From Parasponia andersonii (lineage: Eukaryota; Streptophyta; Magnoliopsida; Rosales; Cannabaceae), in assembly GCA_002914805.1 (NCBI GenBank), contig JXTB01000046.1:1146455-1210454 (forward strand): 64,000 bases of DNA, read 5' to 3'. This document shows, one piece after another, positions 35,500-47,078 of this stretch. Under the pieces are notes generated by a model. It worked only from the letters and a program-made list of their open reading frames with translations. It searched no databases and was not told where the DNA came from. Made by a program: the position numbers and the translations under genes. Every line of letters begins with the position of its first letter. The first letter of the stretch is position 1.

Positions 35500-38400
35500 C
35501 TCTAGATTCAGTTGTGGATCTGAACTAGAGGTCCCTGTATCTTCACCAGTCTTCAAGTAGGAATGATATTCAGTAAGTTTAAAGTTTCTTTGAACTTGTT
35601 TATTGAAATCACTTTTGTCAACATGTCTGTAGGATTCTTGAATATAGAAATATTCTCCACTCTAGTTTATCCTTGTGCAATAATATCCCTCACAAAATGT
35701 AGTCAAACATCTATGTGTTTTGTTCTCTCATGAAATGTACTATTCTTTGAGTGATGTATGGCACTTTGTGAATAACAATGCACTGTCACAATATGTTTCT
35801 TGAAACTTAGTTCCTTAGTAATTCCTTACAGCCACATTCCTTCCTTGATAGCCTCCATAAGAGGCACATACTTTGCGTTCATTGTAGACAAAGCCATAAT
35901 ATGTTGTAAATTAGACTTGTGATTGATAACATTCCCATTGATTGTATAAACATAACTAGTCAATGATCTCCTTTTGTCTAGATCTGCAGCATAGTCTGAA
36001 TCACAGTAGCCCACTAAGCTACCACTAGAATGTCTGCTTCTTTTATAAACTAACTAACATCCAACATACCCTTTAGATACCAGAGTAACCACTTCACAGC
36101 TTCCCAGTGAACACTAAAGGTAATATTGGGCCTTATGCTAATTATAACATACATTAAGCTCCCAACTGCATTAGAATATAGAACTCCAGCCATGTATTCT
36201 TTTTCTCTATCAGCTAATTCTCCCTTAACTAAACTTAGTTTGAAGTAAGCTACTATTGGTGTTGCAACAACCTTTGAATCTTTCATCCCAAATACCTCCA
36301 GAACCTTGTCCAAGTATCCTTTTTGAGAAAGTATAAGAATTCCCATTGTTCTATCCCTTCGAATCTCAATACTAAGATCCTTTTAGCTGCCCCTAGGTCT
36401 TTCATCTCAAATTCAGCATCCAAGACTTTCTTCAACAATTGAATTTCACCTTTATCTTGACATGTTTTAAGAATGTCATCTACATAAAGCAGCAAGTAGA
36501 TGAACATTCCCTTCTTTGTCATTTTGTAGTAGACACATTGATCAAAATTAGACTTCTTAAAGCCTCTAGATAATATGAACTTGTTGAATCTTCTATACCA
36601 CTGCCTAGGAGATTGCTTGAGTCCGTACAAGGATTTTTGCAATAAGCACACCTTGTTCTCAACTCCTTTCTTATTAAAACCTTCTAGTTACTCTATGAAA
36701 CTCTTTTCATCAAGGTTACCATGTAGAAAAGTCATTTTCACATCCAGCTGCTCTAACTCCAAGTCATTCTTGGCTACCATAGCTAGAATGGGCCTTATAA
36801 ATGAGTGCTTGACAACAGATGAGAACACTTCGTGGTAATCTATACCTTCAACTTGTGAAAGTCCTTTGATAACTACTCTTGCCTTAAATCTAGTTGGTTC
36901 TACTCCAGGAATGCCATGCTTCTTCTTTAAAATCCATCTATACTCAATAACCTTTTGTGTAAAGGTTTATCAACCAACTTCCAAGTCTTGTTCTTCATAA
37001 GTGAGTGCATCTCTTCTTTCATTGCTTTCGGGCAATCTTCCTTGTCACTGCTCTTCTATGCTTCAGTAAAACTCTATGGTTCCTCTAACTAAATGGAATC
37101 ATCAAGACTGAGTGCATAAGCAATGATATCAGCATGAGTGAAACATGGAGGAGGTCAGGTTGTCCTTCTAGGTCTGTCCCTAGACAAGAGATAATTAGTA
37201 AGTCTCCTCAAACTATAAACTTGATCTCTTCCTGGTGAATTTGCACATATTGTAACACGATTTGGACTTGCAGTCTCTGATGTTATAAGATCGGGTTGAT
37301 CTGATGACTACCATGTTGTAACATCAAGCTGGGATTCTGCAACTTATGTCTATGGTATTGTAACATCAGGTTCCTCTGCTGCTCCACCTACAGTTGATTC
37401 TCCTTCAGCTTCACCTTCACTTTCTAAGTTTGCACCTTCAAAGCTATAAGTACCTGCAACTTGATCAAGTTTTGTAGAATTATCTACCTCAAAGTGGAAA
37501 GTCTCATTCTTAGACAAAGGATTAGTATCCAATAAGATAGTTTTATTAAAAAATATTCTCATTAAAAATGGCATTACGAGTAATAATGCATTTCTTATCA
37601 TCAATTAGCCATAATTTATAACCCTTAACACCCGGTGGATATCCTAGAAACACAAATTTGAGAGCTCTAGGACTCAATTTTTTTTTTGCTCTTGTGAACA
37701 TAAGCAATACATCTGAATGGTCTAAGATACATTAAACTAGGTGGGTTACTTGACCAAACTTCCATTGGTGTCTTACAACTTATAACTGATAATGGTGACC
37801 TATTTATCAAATTGCATGTAGTGTGTGTTGATTTAGCCCAAAATTTCTTCGGCAAACCAGATTCATTAAACATCCACCTAACCTTATTAAGTATAGTCCT
37901 ATTCATATGTTCAGCTAACCCATTTTGTTGGAGAGTATTAGAACATGTTCTATGCCTAGAAATACCATTTTGTGCACAATTTGATTAAACTCACTACAAC
38001 AAAATTCTAAACCATTATCAGTTCTAAGCTTTTTAATTTTCTTACTAGTTTGGTGCTCTATAAGGGTCTTCCATTCCTTAAATTTAGCAAAAGCTTCATT
38101 TTTATGTCTTAAGAAATAAACTCAAACCCTTCGTGAATAATCATCAACAAAAATAAAATAAAATATTGAGCACCATTAAGAGAAAAAGGTACTTGTGAGG
38201 ATTCTCATAAATCATAGTGTACATACTCAATGATCCTATTCGTGAAATGAGTAATCATTAGGAATCTCAGCTTGTGAGCCTTTCCCAGTGCACATGATTC
38301 ACAGAAATCAAGTTTTGAAATCTTCTTTGAGTTCAAAATACCTTATTTGTAGAGTTCTTGTAACCCTTTAATATTGATATGACCCAATCACTTATGCCAT

Positions 38401-39740
38401 ATTGCAGTCTAGTCTGATTTCGATGTTGTAACATCAGAATTCGCAATAGCGGTAGTCTCTATTGTAATGTGTTTATTTTTCTACATATCAGGACTATTTG
38501 TTGCAATAGCAGAAGTCCCATTAATAGCTTCTCCTTACAATATATACATGCCATATTTCAACACACCTTTTAGAACCACCATGACACCTTTCAACACTTT
38601 CATCACTCCATTCTCAGATCTGTACGAACATCCAATTGCATCAAGCATTCCAAGTGAAACCAAGTTTCTTCTCAGTTTCGGCACCAATCTCACATTCTCT
38701 AGTACTTTGTAAGAACTATCCCACATCTTAAATTTCACAGGTATTATCATTCCCCATGTGAACTTTCCATCATTTATCTTATGAAAATCATACAACCAGT
38801 CCCTTCTTGGCGTCATATAGAAAGTACATCCTGAGTCCATGATCCAATCAGTATGATAACTATCTGATGCAATAGTCAACACATCAATCGAGTGAAATCC
38901 ATCTGAGATATTAGTTGTATCAACTTGATCTTGAATATTATTCTTCTTCCTTTCTGGACAAAATCTTCGAATATGCCCATCTTTGTGAAAATTCTAGTAG
39001 GTCTTTTTTCCTTTGGATTACGATCTTAACTTCCCTCTCTCTTTAGATTTGTCTCTCTTCTGGGTTTTGCCACGAACTTGCCGCCCTTCACCATTAGATC
39101 ATTTCTCAATCTTGATTTCAAGATCACCGGATCTTAATGCTCTAAGAATATCATTAAGAGAGAGTGATTCTCTTTCATACTTGATAGCTAACTTCAAGTC
39201 TTTGTAAGATTCAAGCAATGAATTTAAGATAATAATAGCTTGATTTTCTTATCAATATTAGCTAAACTTACAGTAATCTGCCTGAAGTCATCAAGATTGT
39301 CTTCCAATAATTTTGTTGAATCCATCTTAAAACCAAACAATTGTTTCTTAAGATCTTATTTGAGAGAGTTTTTGTCAAGTAGAGATAATCAAGTTTAGAC
39401 CAGACCTTTGCTGTTGTGTCTTGTTCATCAACCTGTCATAACACATTGTCAACCAAATTCAAGATCAGAAAACTATAGGCTGTTTCAAAAAGCTCTTCAT
39501 TCCCTGATGGCTTCATGGTTTCTGGGAAATGCAAAGCATCCCCGAGAGCCTTCACACTCTTTTGTTAGACGAGAACAACCTTCATCTTCTTCTTCCACAT
39601 GTTGAAATCTCCCTTTCCATTGAACTTTTCGATTCTATCTTCAAAGTACCCATCTTCGAATCTTGTTCTTGAGAAAATCAACAACTTTGGCTTAGATTGA
39701 TCTTCTTTAGAGGCTCGGATTGATCTTCTTCAGAGGCTCG
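35500..39740 (-). pseudogene. copia gag-pol remnant
   Basis: Read on the minus strand. Gag lies near 39700-39010 (GKGDFNMW-like wording). A zinc knuckle remnant is near 38990-38950 (HKDGHIRRFCPERKK, with its first cysteines lost). Protease WIMDSGCTFYMT lies in 38882-38535. Integrase pieces run about 38330-37570 (CESCALGKAH-like; KFVFLGYPPGVKGYKLW). RT spans 37100-36050, with SLYGLKQSPRQWYRRFN and the catalytic LLYVDDIL at about 36500. RNase H (GYCDSDYAADLDKRRSLTSY) lies at 36014-35826. Stops and frame changes occur in every domain, so the element is dead. Order protease-integrase-RT-RNase H confirms copia. Tork-like wording is my impression only. Confidence 0.85.
39691..39740. repeat. 26-bp tandem duplication in the gag leader
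   Basis: Two near-identical copies of ttagattgatcttctt..aggctcg, one T/C difference apart. Local duplication near the start of gag. Confidence 0.6.
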
Positions 39741-39765
39741 AAAACCTAGCTTTGATATCACTTAT

Positions 39766-40351
39766 TGGTGAAAACAATAGCTAGACCAATCAAATAATCA
39801 AGAATGATACAGAAAACCAGAGCAAGAAAGAAACTCAACACGATATACTTTATTATAATTTTCAATGTGAAAACTATACATCCAAGGCAAAGAGCTTGTC
39901 CCTAGTCGAATCCACTATCAACCAAGAACATTATAGCCCATGTACTCTCAAATTACAGAGAAAAATTCTCACTACAAGCTAATCGCAAGCCTCTTAGTAG
40001 TACAAACACGAATCTCTCAGCTCATAGAATACAAAGATGATGTTGCAACATGAAATAGAGAAATCACCTATGTTGCAACATATACGATACAGTTATAGCT
40101 CTCAACAAATACTCAATTCATACTTTGTTTTCACTCTCTCTTCTACTATGCTCTTGGCCTTCAAAATAGAGTATATATATGCAGAGCAGGTCTCAAATTT
40201 TGAACCTCAAATCAAGGACTTAGTTAACACATCATCAAGAAATGAGTTAGAGTTAGAGTAATTAAGCCATAATTTTAACTAACTTTTAACTAAAATTCTG
40301 TTATAACATCCCAACTAACTTAACCAAATTAATTGTCAGCAACTGTCAACA
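39766..40351 (-). repeat. 5' LTR of the second copia element
   Basis: 586 bp, TGTTGACAG to ..GTTTTCACCA on the minus strand. Two ATGTTGCAACAT palindromes at 40040 and 40070, spaced 30 bases as in the other LTR. Confidence 0.82.
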
Positions 40352-40356
40352 TCCTA

Positions 40357-40800
40357 GGAGACAAAGTAAGTTTGGAACATAATAGATATGGAAGATTTTT
40401 TAGAAGTAGTTGTTGCTTATGATCTGCACAAATCAAAAATATCAAACGAAACTATAACATAGATAATACTAACATCAATAAAATCCAAAAATCAAAACCA
40501 AAACCAAAAACCAAATTACTAAGCCAAAAGAGTTAATCCAAACAAAAGACATTATTGGTAAGTTAGGATAAAAAATAAATAAACCATGAAGCTCAAGGGA
40601 TAATTCTGGTGGTTGAACAAAATGGAGAAGCTATTAGTGCTTTAATTTAGGATTTTACAACCGACTTGTATCGGATCCTACCATTAGAGCAATCAACAAA
40701 GGTAGCTAAAAAGAAAGAGTGGCAAATTTCAAAAATGGGGAAAATAGGGCTCGAGGCCTCTTAGTTTTATTTCGACGTCATCGTTAAAAGGAATAAAATT
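40357..40800. other. non-coding DNA
   Basis: No gene seen. Confidence 0.4.
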
Positions 40801-41480
40801 CAAGTGCTCACACTATTTATTTCGCTCAATAATTTTAAATTTTGGGAAAAACTCCATTCCAATGCCACCAGGGTGTCGACAATGAGGTAAAATAGCACAC
40901 GCCAATACTACTATGTAAATAGTACATGATAATGAGGTAAAATAGTACAGGCCAATACCATTAGCTTAAAGTCTATGCCGATGCCTAGTATTATCGGTAT
41001 AGACTTTTCTACACTAATGCTTCAGGGACTCGATAAAAAGAATAAAAATCAAGTGAAATAAAATATCGTGTCATCCTTGCAGTTATTAAATATCCTACAC
41101 CGACACTATTAGGGCATCAATACTTCTTAAAGTCTGTGCCGATACCCTAATGGCATCAGTAAAGACTTTCTAAACACAATTAATACTATTATTATTTTTT
41201 AAATAAGTATAGAACCTACAATGACTCCTCAAGAGTGTCGGTAAAAGAAATAAAAAATAACATCGCGCTATTTAATTCACTTAATAATAATTAATTTTGG
41301 GAAAAACTCTGTATCGATGCCACTGGGGTGTCGGCATTAACGTTTAAATATATAAATAGTGCGTAGAGACCGAATGAGTTATTAAATACGCTATGCCGAC
41401 ACCATTAAGGCGTCGTTATTTATCTTAAAGTTTATTCCGACAGCCCAGTGGCATCGGTATAGACTTTCTAAAACAATTAT
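40801..41480. repeat. degenerate tandem repeat with GTGTCGGNAT motifs
   Basis: Two clear copies of one block (ccgacac.att..g.atc ... ttaaagt.t.t.ccga ... tggcatcggtatagac) at 41098-41181 and 41395-41477, and a third weaker copy near 40955-41010. A second block (ttttgggaaaaactc..gatgccac..gggtgtcg) occurs at 40845 and 41292. Complementary phrases (cgatgccac..gtgtcgg / ccgacac..tggcatcgg) give internal inverted symmetry. Similar motifs occur in subterminal repeats of CACTA elements, but no CACTA ends are visible. Confidence 0.55.
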
Positions 41481-42502
41481 CATTATATCATCCCCTACCT
41501 TGACATGTTCTAGTAATACGTAGGTATAGATCGCCAACCCTGATGCATTTTGAGGTGTCGCTATGAAATGTGTCGGCGGAATTTTTTGATCGAATGCATG
41601 AAGTATACACAGATTCTTTTTCGTGTTCAATCGTTTCAGAAAAATTGACAAAGATGAAGGAATAAGTTGAACATAAAAAGGTGTTTAAAAAAAAAAAACA
41701 GAAAAGGGGATCACGATAGAGGAATATAACTCAGAATAATGTGGACTTGTCCATTTGCTTGTACTCGGAATTTAAAGGATCTCTATTTTCTTACTCAGTA
41801 ATTTGATCATCTAAACCGGTAGCTGATATGTATTCGGATGCACAGCGCGATATGAACTGGACATATTCGAAACTGCTAGAGACTTCCAAAACTGAATAAC
41901 TTAAAGCTTTGCATGCCAATAAAATTATCAACGTGACATATAAGCCGACTAATGTGGAGTGACTTGGAAAATCGGGTTCCTATAATAATTTGACATATTA
42001 GTTAAGAATGTCATATAACTTGACAATTACCAAATAATTGATTCCTTCACTAGTTTCTGAAATTTCGCTCAGGGTCACTTTTGATGCATGGTTGGTCTAT
42101 TTATTTAATTTGGTAATTATTAGTACTTTACCTAACAACTGCTATTTATGAAAATGGCACAGAGAGTAATCTTTGCATACTAAATCAACCAGACTTTGAT
42201 AAGATATGGAGAAAACAAAAAAGTCAACATGCATGTATACATTTTAGGAAAGTTACTTCAACAACATTACAAAGTTGAAAGTTCAAGTAACGAGTTCTTG
42301 TCCACTCAAAAAAAAAAAAATAATAACGAGTTCTTGCAATAAACGACAAAAAAAAAAGCTTTCCTGAGCAAATTCAATTTTGGTTTAACTTTGCAGCAAG
42401 TAAAGTTCACGGAGAGAGAGCCTGCTTTTACAATAGTGATGAATTGCCATTATGATATGTATTAAACTCTCATTGAAGACAAGGAATAATATAATTTGTA
42501 CA

Positions 42503-43098
42503 GTTATTGTTGAACAAATCAATAACTAGAGCTTACCAATCAGCCGCAATAGTAACAGTAAAAAGGCAGCTGCAATAAGAATAGTAAAAAGGACAGCCGC
42601 AATAGGAACAATAAAAAGATAGCTGCAATAAGAATAGTAAAAAGGGCAGCCGCAATAGTAATAGTGAAAAGAACAGTCGTAATGGCAATAATAAAAGATG
42701 ATGTTCACACTACTTTTTAAGTTCTATAAATACGAAGGGCTTCATCACTTGTTTTGTATCCCATTTTAAATCCTCAACCTTTCTAAGAGAGAATTCAAGC
42801 CTAAGAATTCCTCTTAGTGTCATACTTATTTTCTCATAAATTGTTTAGAGAGAGTGTTTTCTCCTATTTCAAGAGAGAGATGTTCATTTGTTCTCTCCTT
42901 GTATTTCGAGAGAAGTGAGTTGTAATCTCTTTTTCATAGTTAAATTCTTCACAGCCTTATCCGTGGACGTAGCCTAAATTGGGTAAACCACGTTAATTCT
43001 CTTGTGTGCTTTATTTTTTTCATTTTACCTAAATTTTCTCAACTCATATTTTAATTGTGTTATCACTTCCGCAAAACTGATCTCCTAACAGCTATATG
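42503..43098 (+). mobile_element. copia-like solo LTR
   Basis: The LTR is 42508-43093 (586 bp), TGTTGAACAAATC to CTCCTAACA, flanked by GTTAT and GCTAT (one mismatch in five). It is absent from the matching place in block A (near 31330), which confirms insertion. A TATA-like CTATAAATA lies at 42723-42731, so it reads on the plus strand. It sits about 300 bases upstream of the carboxylesterase pseudogene. Confidence 0.78.
42541..42700. repeat. 26-27-bp minisatellite in the solo LTR
   Basis: Six diverged copies of a unit like cagccgcaatagtaatagtaaaaagg, starting near 42541, 42567, 42594, 42620, 42647 and 42674. Confidence 0.85.
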
Positions 43099-43285
43099 AG
43101 TTTGTGTCATGTGAAAAAATACGCAGATCTTATATACACGAGAATCCAAAATTAGAATACAAATTGGCGAGTTCATAGCTCACTTGGCACATAGAGATCA
43201 AAAGGAGAAGCTATAGCCTTTCTTTTCCACGTGGAACCATTCTCTTTGGCATAATTATAATATTCTTCTAATATTTCTCATTCTC

Positions 43286-43293
43286 TATATAAA
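43286..43293 (+). promoter_or_regulatory. TATA box of the carboxylesterase pseudogene
   Basis: TATATAAA in the same context as at 31533; the core promoter survives although the gene is dead. Confidence 0.6.
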
Positions 43294-43390
43294 GTCCTTC
43301 AAAGTTCCAAGACAATCACAATACCCCAATCACAAAGACCAACCATAATAATAATCCAATATCCTGCTCCCCACTACTGATAAAAATCGT

Positions 43391-44449
43391 ATGAAATTTG
43401 GAAGAATGGCTGTCATTTCCTTGGATCTACGCTTCAACGTCTCATACAAGAACCATCAACAAAATGGAGTCACCGTCGAAGACATCGAAGGCCTAATTCG
43501 AGTTTCGAAAGACGGGCACGTTGAGAGGCTGGCGATCAGCCCAATTGTCCTCTCCACATGGTGACTCGACCAAAACCTTGTGACATCAAAATACATCGAG
43601 ATGGACAAACTCACCAACTTATGGGCGCCCACCTATGTCCCCACAAGCGCTCCGTGCCAGCTCAAACCTTTGCTAGACTACTTCCATGGCGGGGGCTTAT
43701 GCATGGGCTCGGCCGCCTGGAGCTTGCTACCACGAGTTCCTAGCTAACCTCTCTACTAAAGCTAACTGCATCATCATCTCTGTGAATTACCGTTTAGCCC
43801 CCGAAAACAGCCTTCCCTCGGCTTACCGGGATGGTTTCAATGCCCTGATCACGTGGATCAAACACCAAGCTCAGAGTAGTTCCACTGAGAACAAATTCTG
43901 GTTAAGCCAAATGCAACTTGTCAAGCATGTTCATGGCCAGAGACAGCGCTGGTGCCAACATAGCATACTATGTCGCCGCGCGACTCGCATACTATGTTCT
44001 TGGACGACACCGTTTTGAGGCCATTTAGGCTAAAGGATACCATTCTAATCCAACCTTTCTTCGGTGGAGAATCAAGAACAGGGTCAGAGAAGTATGTGGG
44101 TCAACCTCCAAACTCTGCGTTGACTCTTTGCGCTTCGGACACGTATTGGAGACTCTCGTTGCCTTTAGGGGCGAACAGAGACCACCCTTGGTGCAACCCT
44201 CTGGCTTATATCAATAATGGCTCGACAAAGTTGTGGTCTTCGGCTGTAATGGTGTGCGTTTCGGGGACGGATCTATTGAGGGACAGAAACTTGGAGTTTT
44301 ATAACGCTGTGGTTAGCTCAGGGAAGAAGGTGGAAATGGTCATGTATAAAGCGCTTGGTCATGCATTTCAGATTCTGCATACTCTAACTTTTCTCAAGCT
44401 CGGACTCAGGAAATGGTGCCCCATATCAAGAGTTTTTTCAATCAATACG
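43391..44449 (+). pseudogene. carboxylesterase pseudogene (duplicate of the gene at 31641)
   Basis: Same layout as the intact gene, from ATG 43391. Lesions: a TCA-to-TGA stop at 43562-43564 (after SerThrTrp); an extra T near 43724 just after the HGGGF region; an extra base near 43910; scrambled sequence at 43970-44000 after the nucleophile. There is also a lost base near 44385 and loss of the final stop codon. The nucleophile elbow reads RDSAG in place of GDSAG, while HGGG survives. Any product would stop at 57 codons. Promoter and 3' flank are conserved, so it arose by DNA duplication. Confidence 0.9.
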
Positions 44450-44960
44450 ACAATAAGTATTCGTGGTTTTACTTTTGAGGATGGTTTTGTGTGAAAAAAA
44501 AAATTATTAGTGGTTTGTGCTTTGTAGTTGATTAGGATTTAGGAGGAGGCTATAATTATGTTAATATTTGTTGTGTGTTGTGTTTCTTGTTTTAATATTG
44601 TAATATGTAGAAGTTATGATCGATTCATGAATATAAATATTGTGGTGTTTGTATTATTTTCAGACTTGTTTCTTAGATAGATGTCCCGTGATTCCTGTCC
44701 TAGCATAAGTTTAAAAGTTCTGTTCCTCCAAAAAAAAATCTAAAATAAAATAAAATAAAAAATCTTAGAGTTCGGATCTCGGAAGGCAGAGAGATATTAG
44801 GAATGATATATTCTATGATGGGTTTCTCAACCATTGATTGTCCGCCCCACAGAAACAAAAGTAGAAAGATTTTAATCGATTCTCTTTCTCCGTGGCTGAT
44901 ATGCTTTTGATCAGTATCTATGCCTTCTTGGACCACCATGCTCTCTATAACCATATTTGT

Positions 44961-45256
44961 TTTTTCTGTTTTCATAAATTTTTATTTGTGTGAAGTTTTC
45001 TTCTCCTAAATTTATTTTTACAGAGGTTCCGTTCGACCTAACATTTTATGTAGGTTTCGTTTATTTTCCTCATTCGTCAATTTTCACGGTTTTGTTTAAG
45101 ATTTGGACACCCTAAAATTCATGTTTAGAAGGATTTGTATTATAAGAAATGGCTCTATGTTAAAATCTATAATCGATCAATATCAAAAGAACGATTCGAG
45201 TAATGAAGGTTATTCTAGTATTCCAATTATGTCCTTTGTAAATTTAGTTGAATGTC
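44961..45256. other. non-coding remainder of block B
   Basis: No gene. The short ORF at 45103 has no recognised family; it runs into the LTR element and is a chance frame. Confidence 0.4.
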
Positions 45257-45261
45257 ACCTA
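45257..45261. repeat. target-site duplication ACCTA, left
   Basis: Matches 52706-52710 exactly; brackets the whole LTR element. Confidence 0.88.
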
Positions 45262-47064
45262 TATCACAGCCCAAATCCTAAGCGTGATTTTTTGGTAATT
45301 TTGAGTATAAATTATTAAATAAAAAATTTTACAAAATTCAGAAAATATCAAGCATTTGGATTTTCATTTTAGTCCTCAAATCGTTGAAAATTTTGTATGA
45401 AAGAGGTTTATCTTTAGTTTAGTATACCCAGAAAGAAACATCAATTAATATTCAAGAAAAATATAGTTAATTTGTACGAAAACTTGGGTTAATAAAAACT
45501 TTAATGTTGATTAAAATGAAGTTCGCAAACCTTGAGAGTCCAAGAATTAATTTACATAATTAATCAAAATTCCAAGTACTTAAGATTTTAAAAATATGCT
45601 CATTGGGAACTATAGGGTCCCATTTATATACCAAATCCTCAAATAGTAGTAAATACATCCTCATACATTCACTTAGCATTGACAACAAACTTGGCCAAAC
45701 AGTTAAAAACAAAAATAATGGAATAAGTTATAAGAACCAACTGAAGAGGAATAGAAATAAGACCGCAACATAAACTAAGTGACTTGCTTGGTCATCGAGA
45801 TGACTGACTCGAATGAATGATCACCTGAAAGGGAAGAAAATAGGAAGGGTGAGCTCGAGAGCTCAGTAGGAATGTTGTTACCTCATGTAAAAATTCTTTT
45901 AGTGATGGAAAGCCCCTGTATAGTTAGTTTAGTCCAAACGTGTACTTTGAACAAATGTGTAAAAGTAGCCATACAGTAATTTAAGTTCAAATGATGTTTT
46001 GCTTTTTTAATAAAATGGTTAATTAAATTTTGTAGAAAAATGGGTAGCATAACGACCCTATTTTAACATACTCAAAAATAACCTATACTCAGAAAAATCT
46101 CAGAGCAATCCAATATATAAATCATACCATCACAAATATTTAAAAGTTATAAAATTACGTTTGTTCTCATATATTGCAGAAAATAAGTTTTATTCACAAA
46201 CGACATAAAAGAGAAGTAACTGGATCCCTATCTCACTAAAATAGTGATATCATGCTATTGGATGCTCAAAATGTCGTTGGACGATCACTCAGAGGGTCAG
46301 GAACCAATTCTACACTCTCGATCGCTCACTTGGAAAAAACCAACTTCTCAATGGAGCTTCGAATCAATGAACAAATCTCTTCATTGAATTCCTAATGTCC
46401 AAAATAGCTAAGTTAGACACATAACTCGACCAATTCGGGTTTGGACTGACACCGGACTGATGACACACAAAACTAGACAAAATCTAAGCCATTAGATATT
46501 GATTTTCATGCCAGTCACTAAATATAGTCAATATATATAACAAATTTCTCCATTTTCTAAGTACATTCCAAAAATGATAACAAAAACGAAATCTAACGGT
46601 TGGATCGAAAACTAAAATTCGAAACTCAAAATACCAAAAATGGCAACTTTCAAACCGAGCAAAATAAGATCGTGAAATATATACCTTGAAGTTTCTTTCA
46701 ATGAGACGAATCCAACGAGCCTAAGAACACGACCAGAGACGGCCGAAATCATCGCCGGAACTCGATACTCCTTCATGGCCATTAATGGCATTTTCTGGTG
46801 ACTACGACACTTAGGCCACTCGAGACCGGTGGCGTGGGCATCACGGAGCTGTGCTAGAGGTTCGCCGAGGGCTAGGCCGGCCAGTGGCTACTTGGCGGTC
46901 CTTCGTTCTCCTTCGGCCGAGAGTGAGCGAGAGAGTACAGAGAGAGAGTGAATCAAGGAGGGGGACGAGAGGGGGGAGAGAGAGAGTGTAATATATATGT
47001 ATATATATAAATTTTTTTTCTAATCAAATGATCATTTTTCCCTTTAAAAAAATAGGTTAATACA
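45262..47064 (-). repeat. 3' LTR (1.8 kb) of the non-coding element
   Basis: Aligns with 50396-52705 but lacks about 510 bases that lie at roughly 51070-51580 in the other LTR. It contains a GC-richer leader-like block at 46720-46930. Confidence 0.85.
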
Positions 47065-47078
47065 TTCTCCTTTCCTTA
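47065..47078 (-). other. polypurine tract
   Basis: Minus strand TAAGGAAAGGAGAA immediately before the TGTATTAACC start of the 3' LTR. Confidence 0.8.

Larger units (their letters stand above)
34954..40356 (-). mobile_element. Ty1/copia LTR retrotransposon, nearly full length, decayed (minus strand)
   Basis: Right (5') LTR 39766-40351 and left (3') LTR about 34959-35486. On the minus strand both begin TGTTGACAGTTGCTGAC. Flanking TCCTA at 34954-34958 and 40352-40356 is the likely target duplication. Primer-binding site on the minus strand TGATATCAAAGC (39749-39760) resembles the initiator-tRNA-Met site. Polypurine tract AAGGTAGAGAT lies at 35487-35497. Gag, zinc knuckle, protease, integrase, RT and RNase H remnants follow in copia order from 39700 to 35830. 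The outermost ~130 bp of the left LTR are poorly conserved. Confidence 0.85.
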
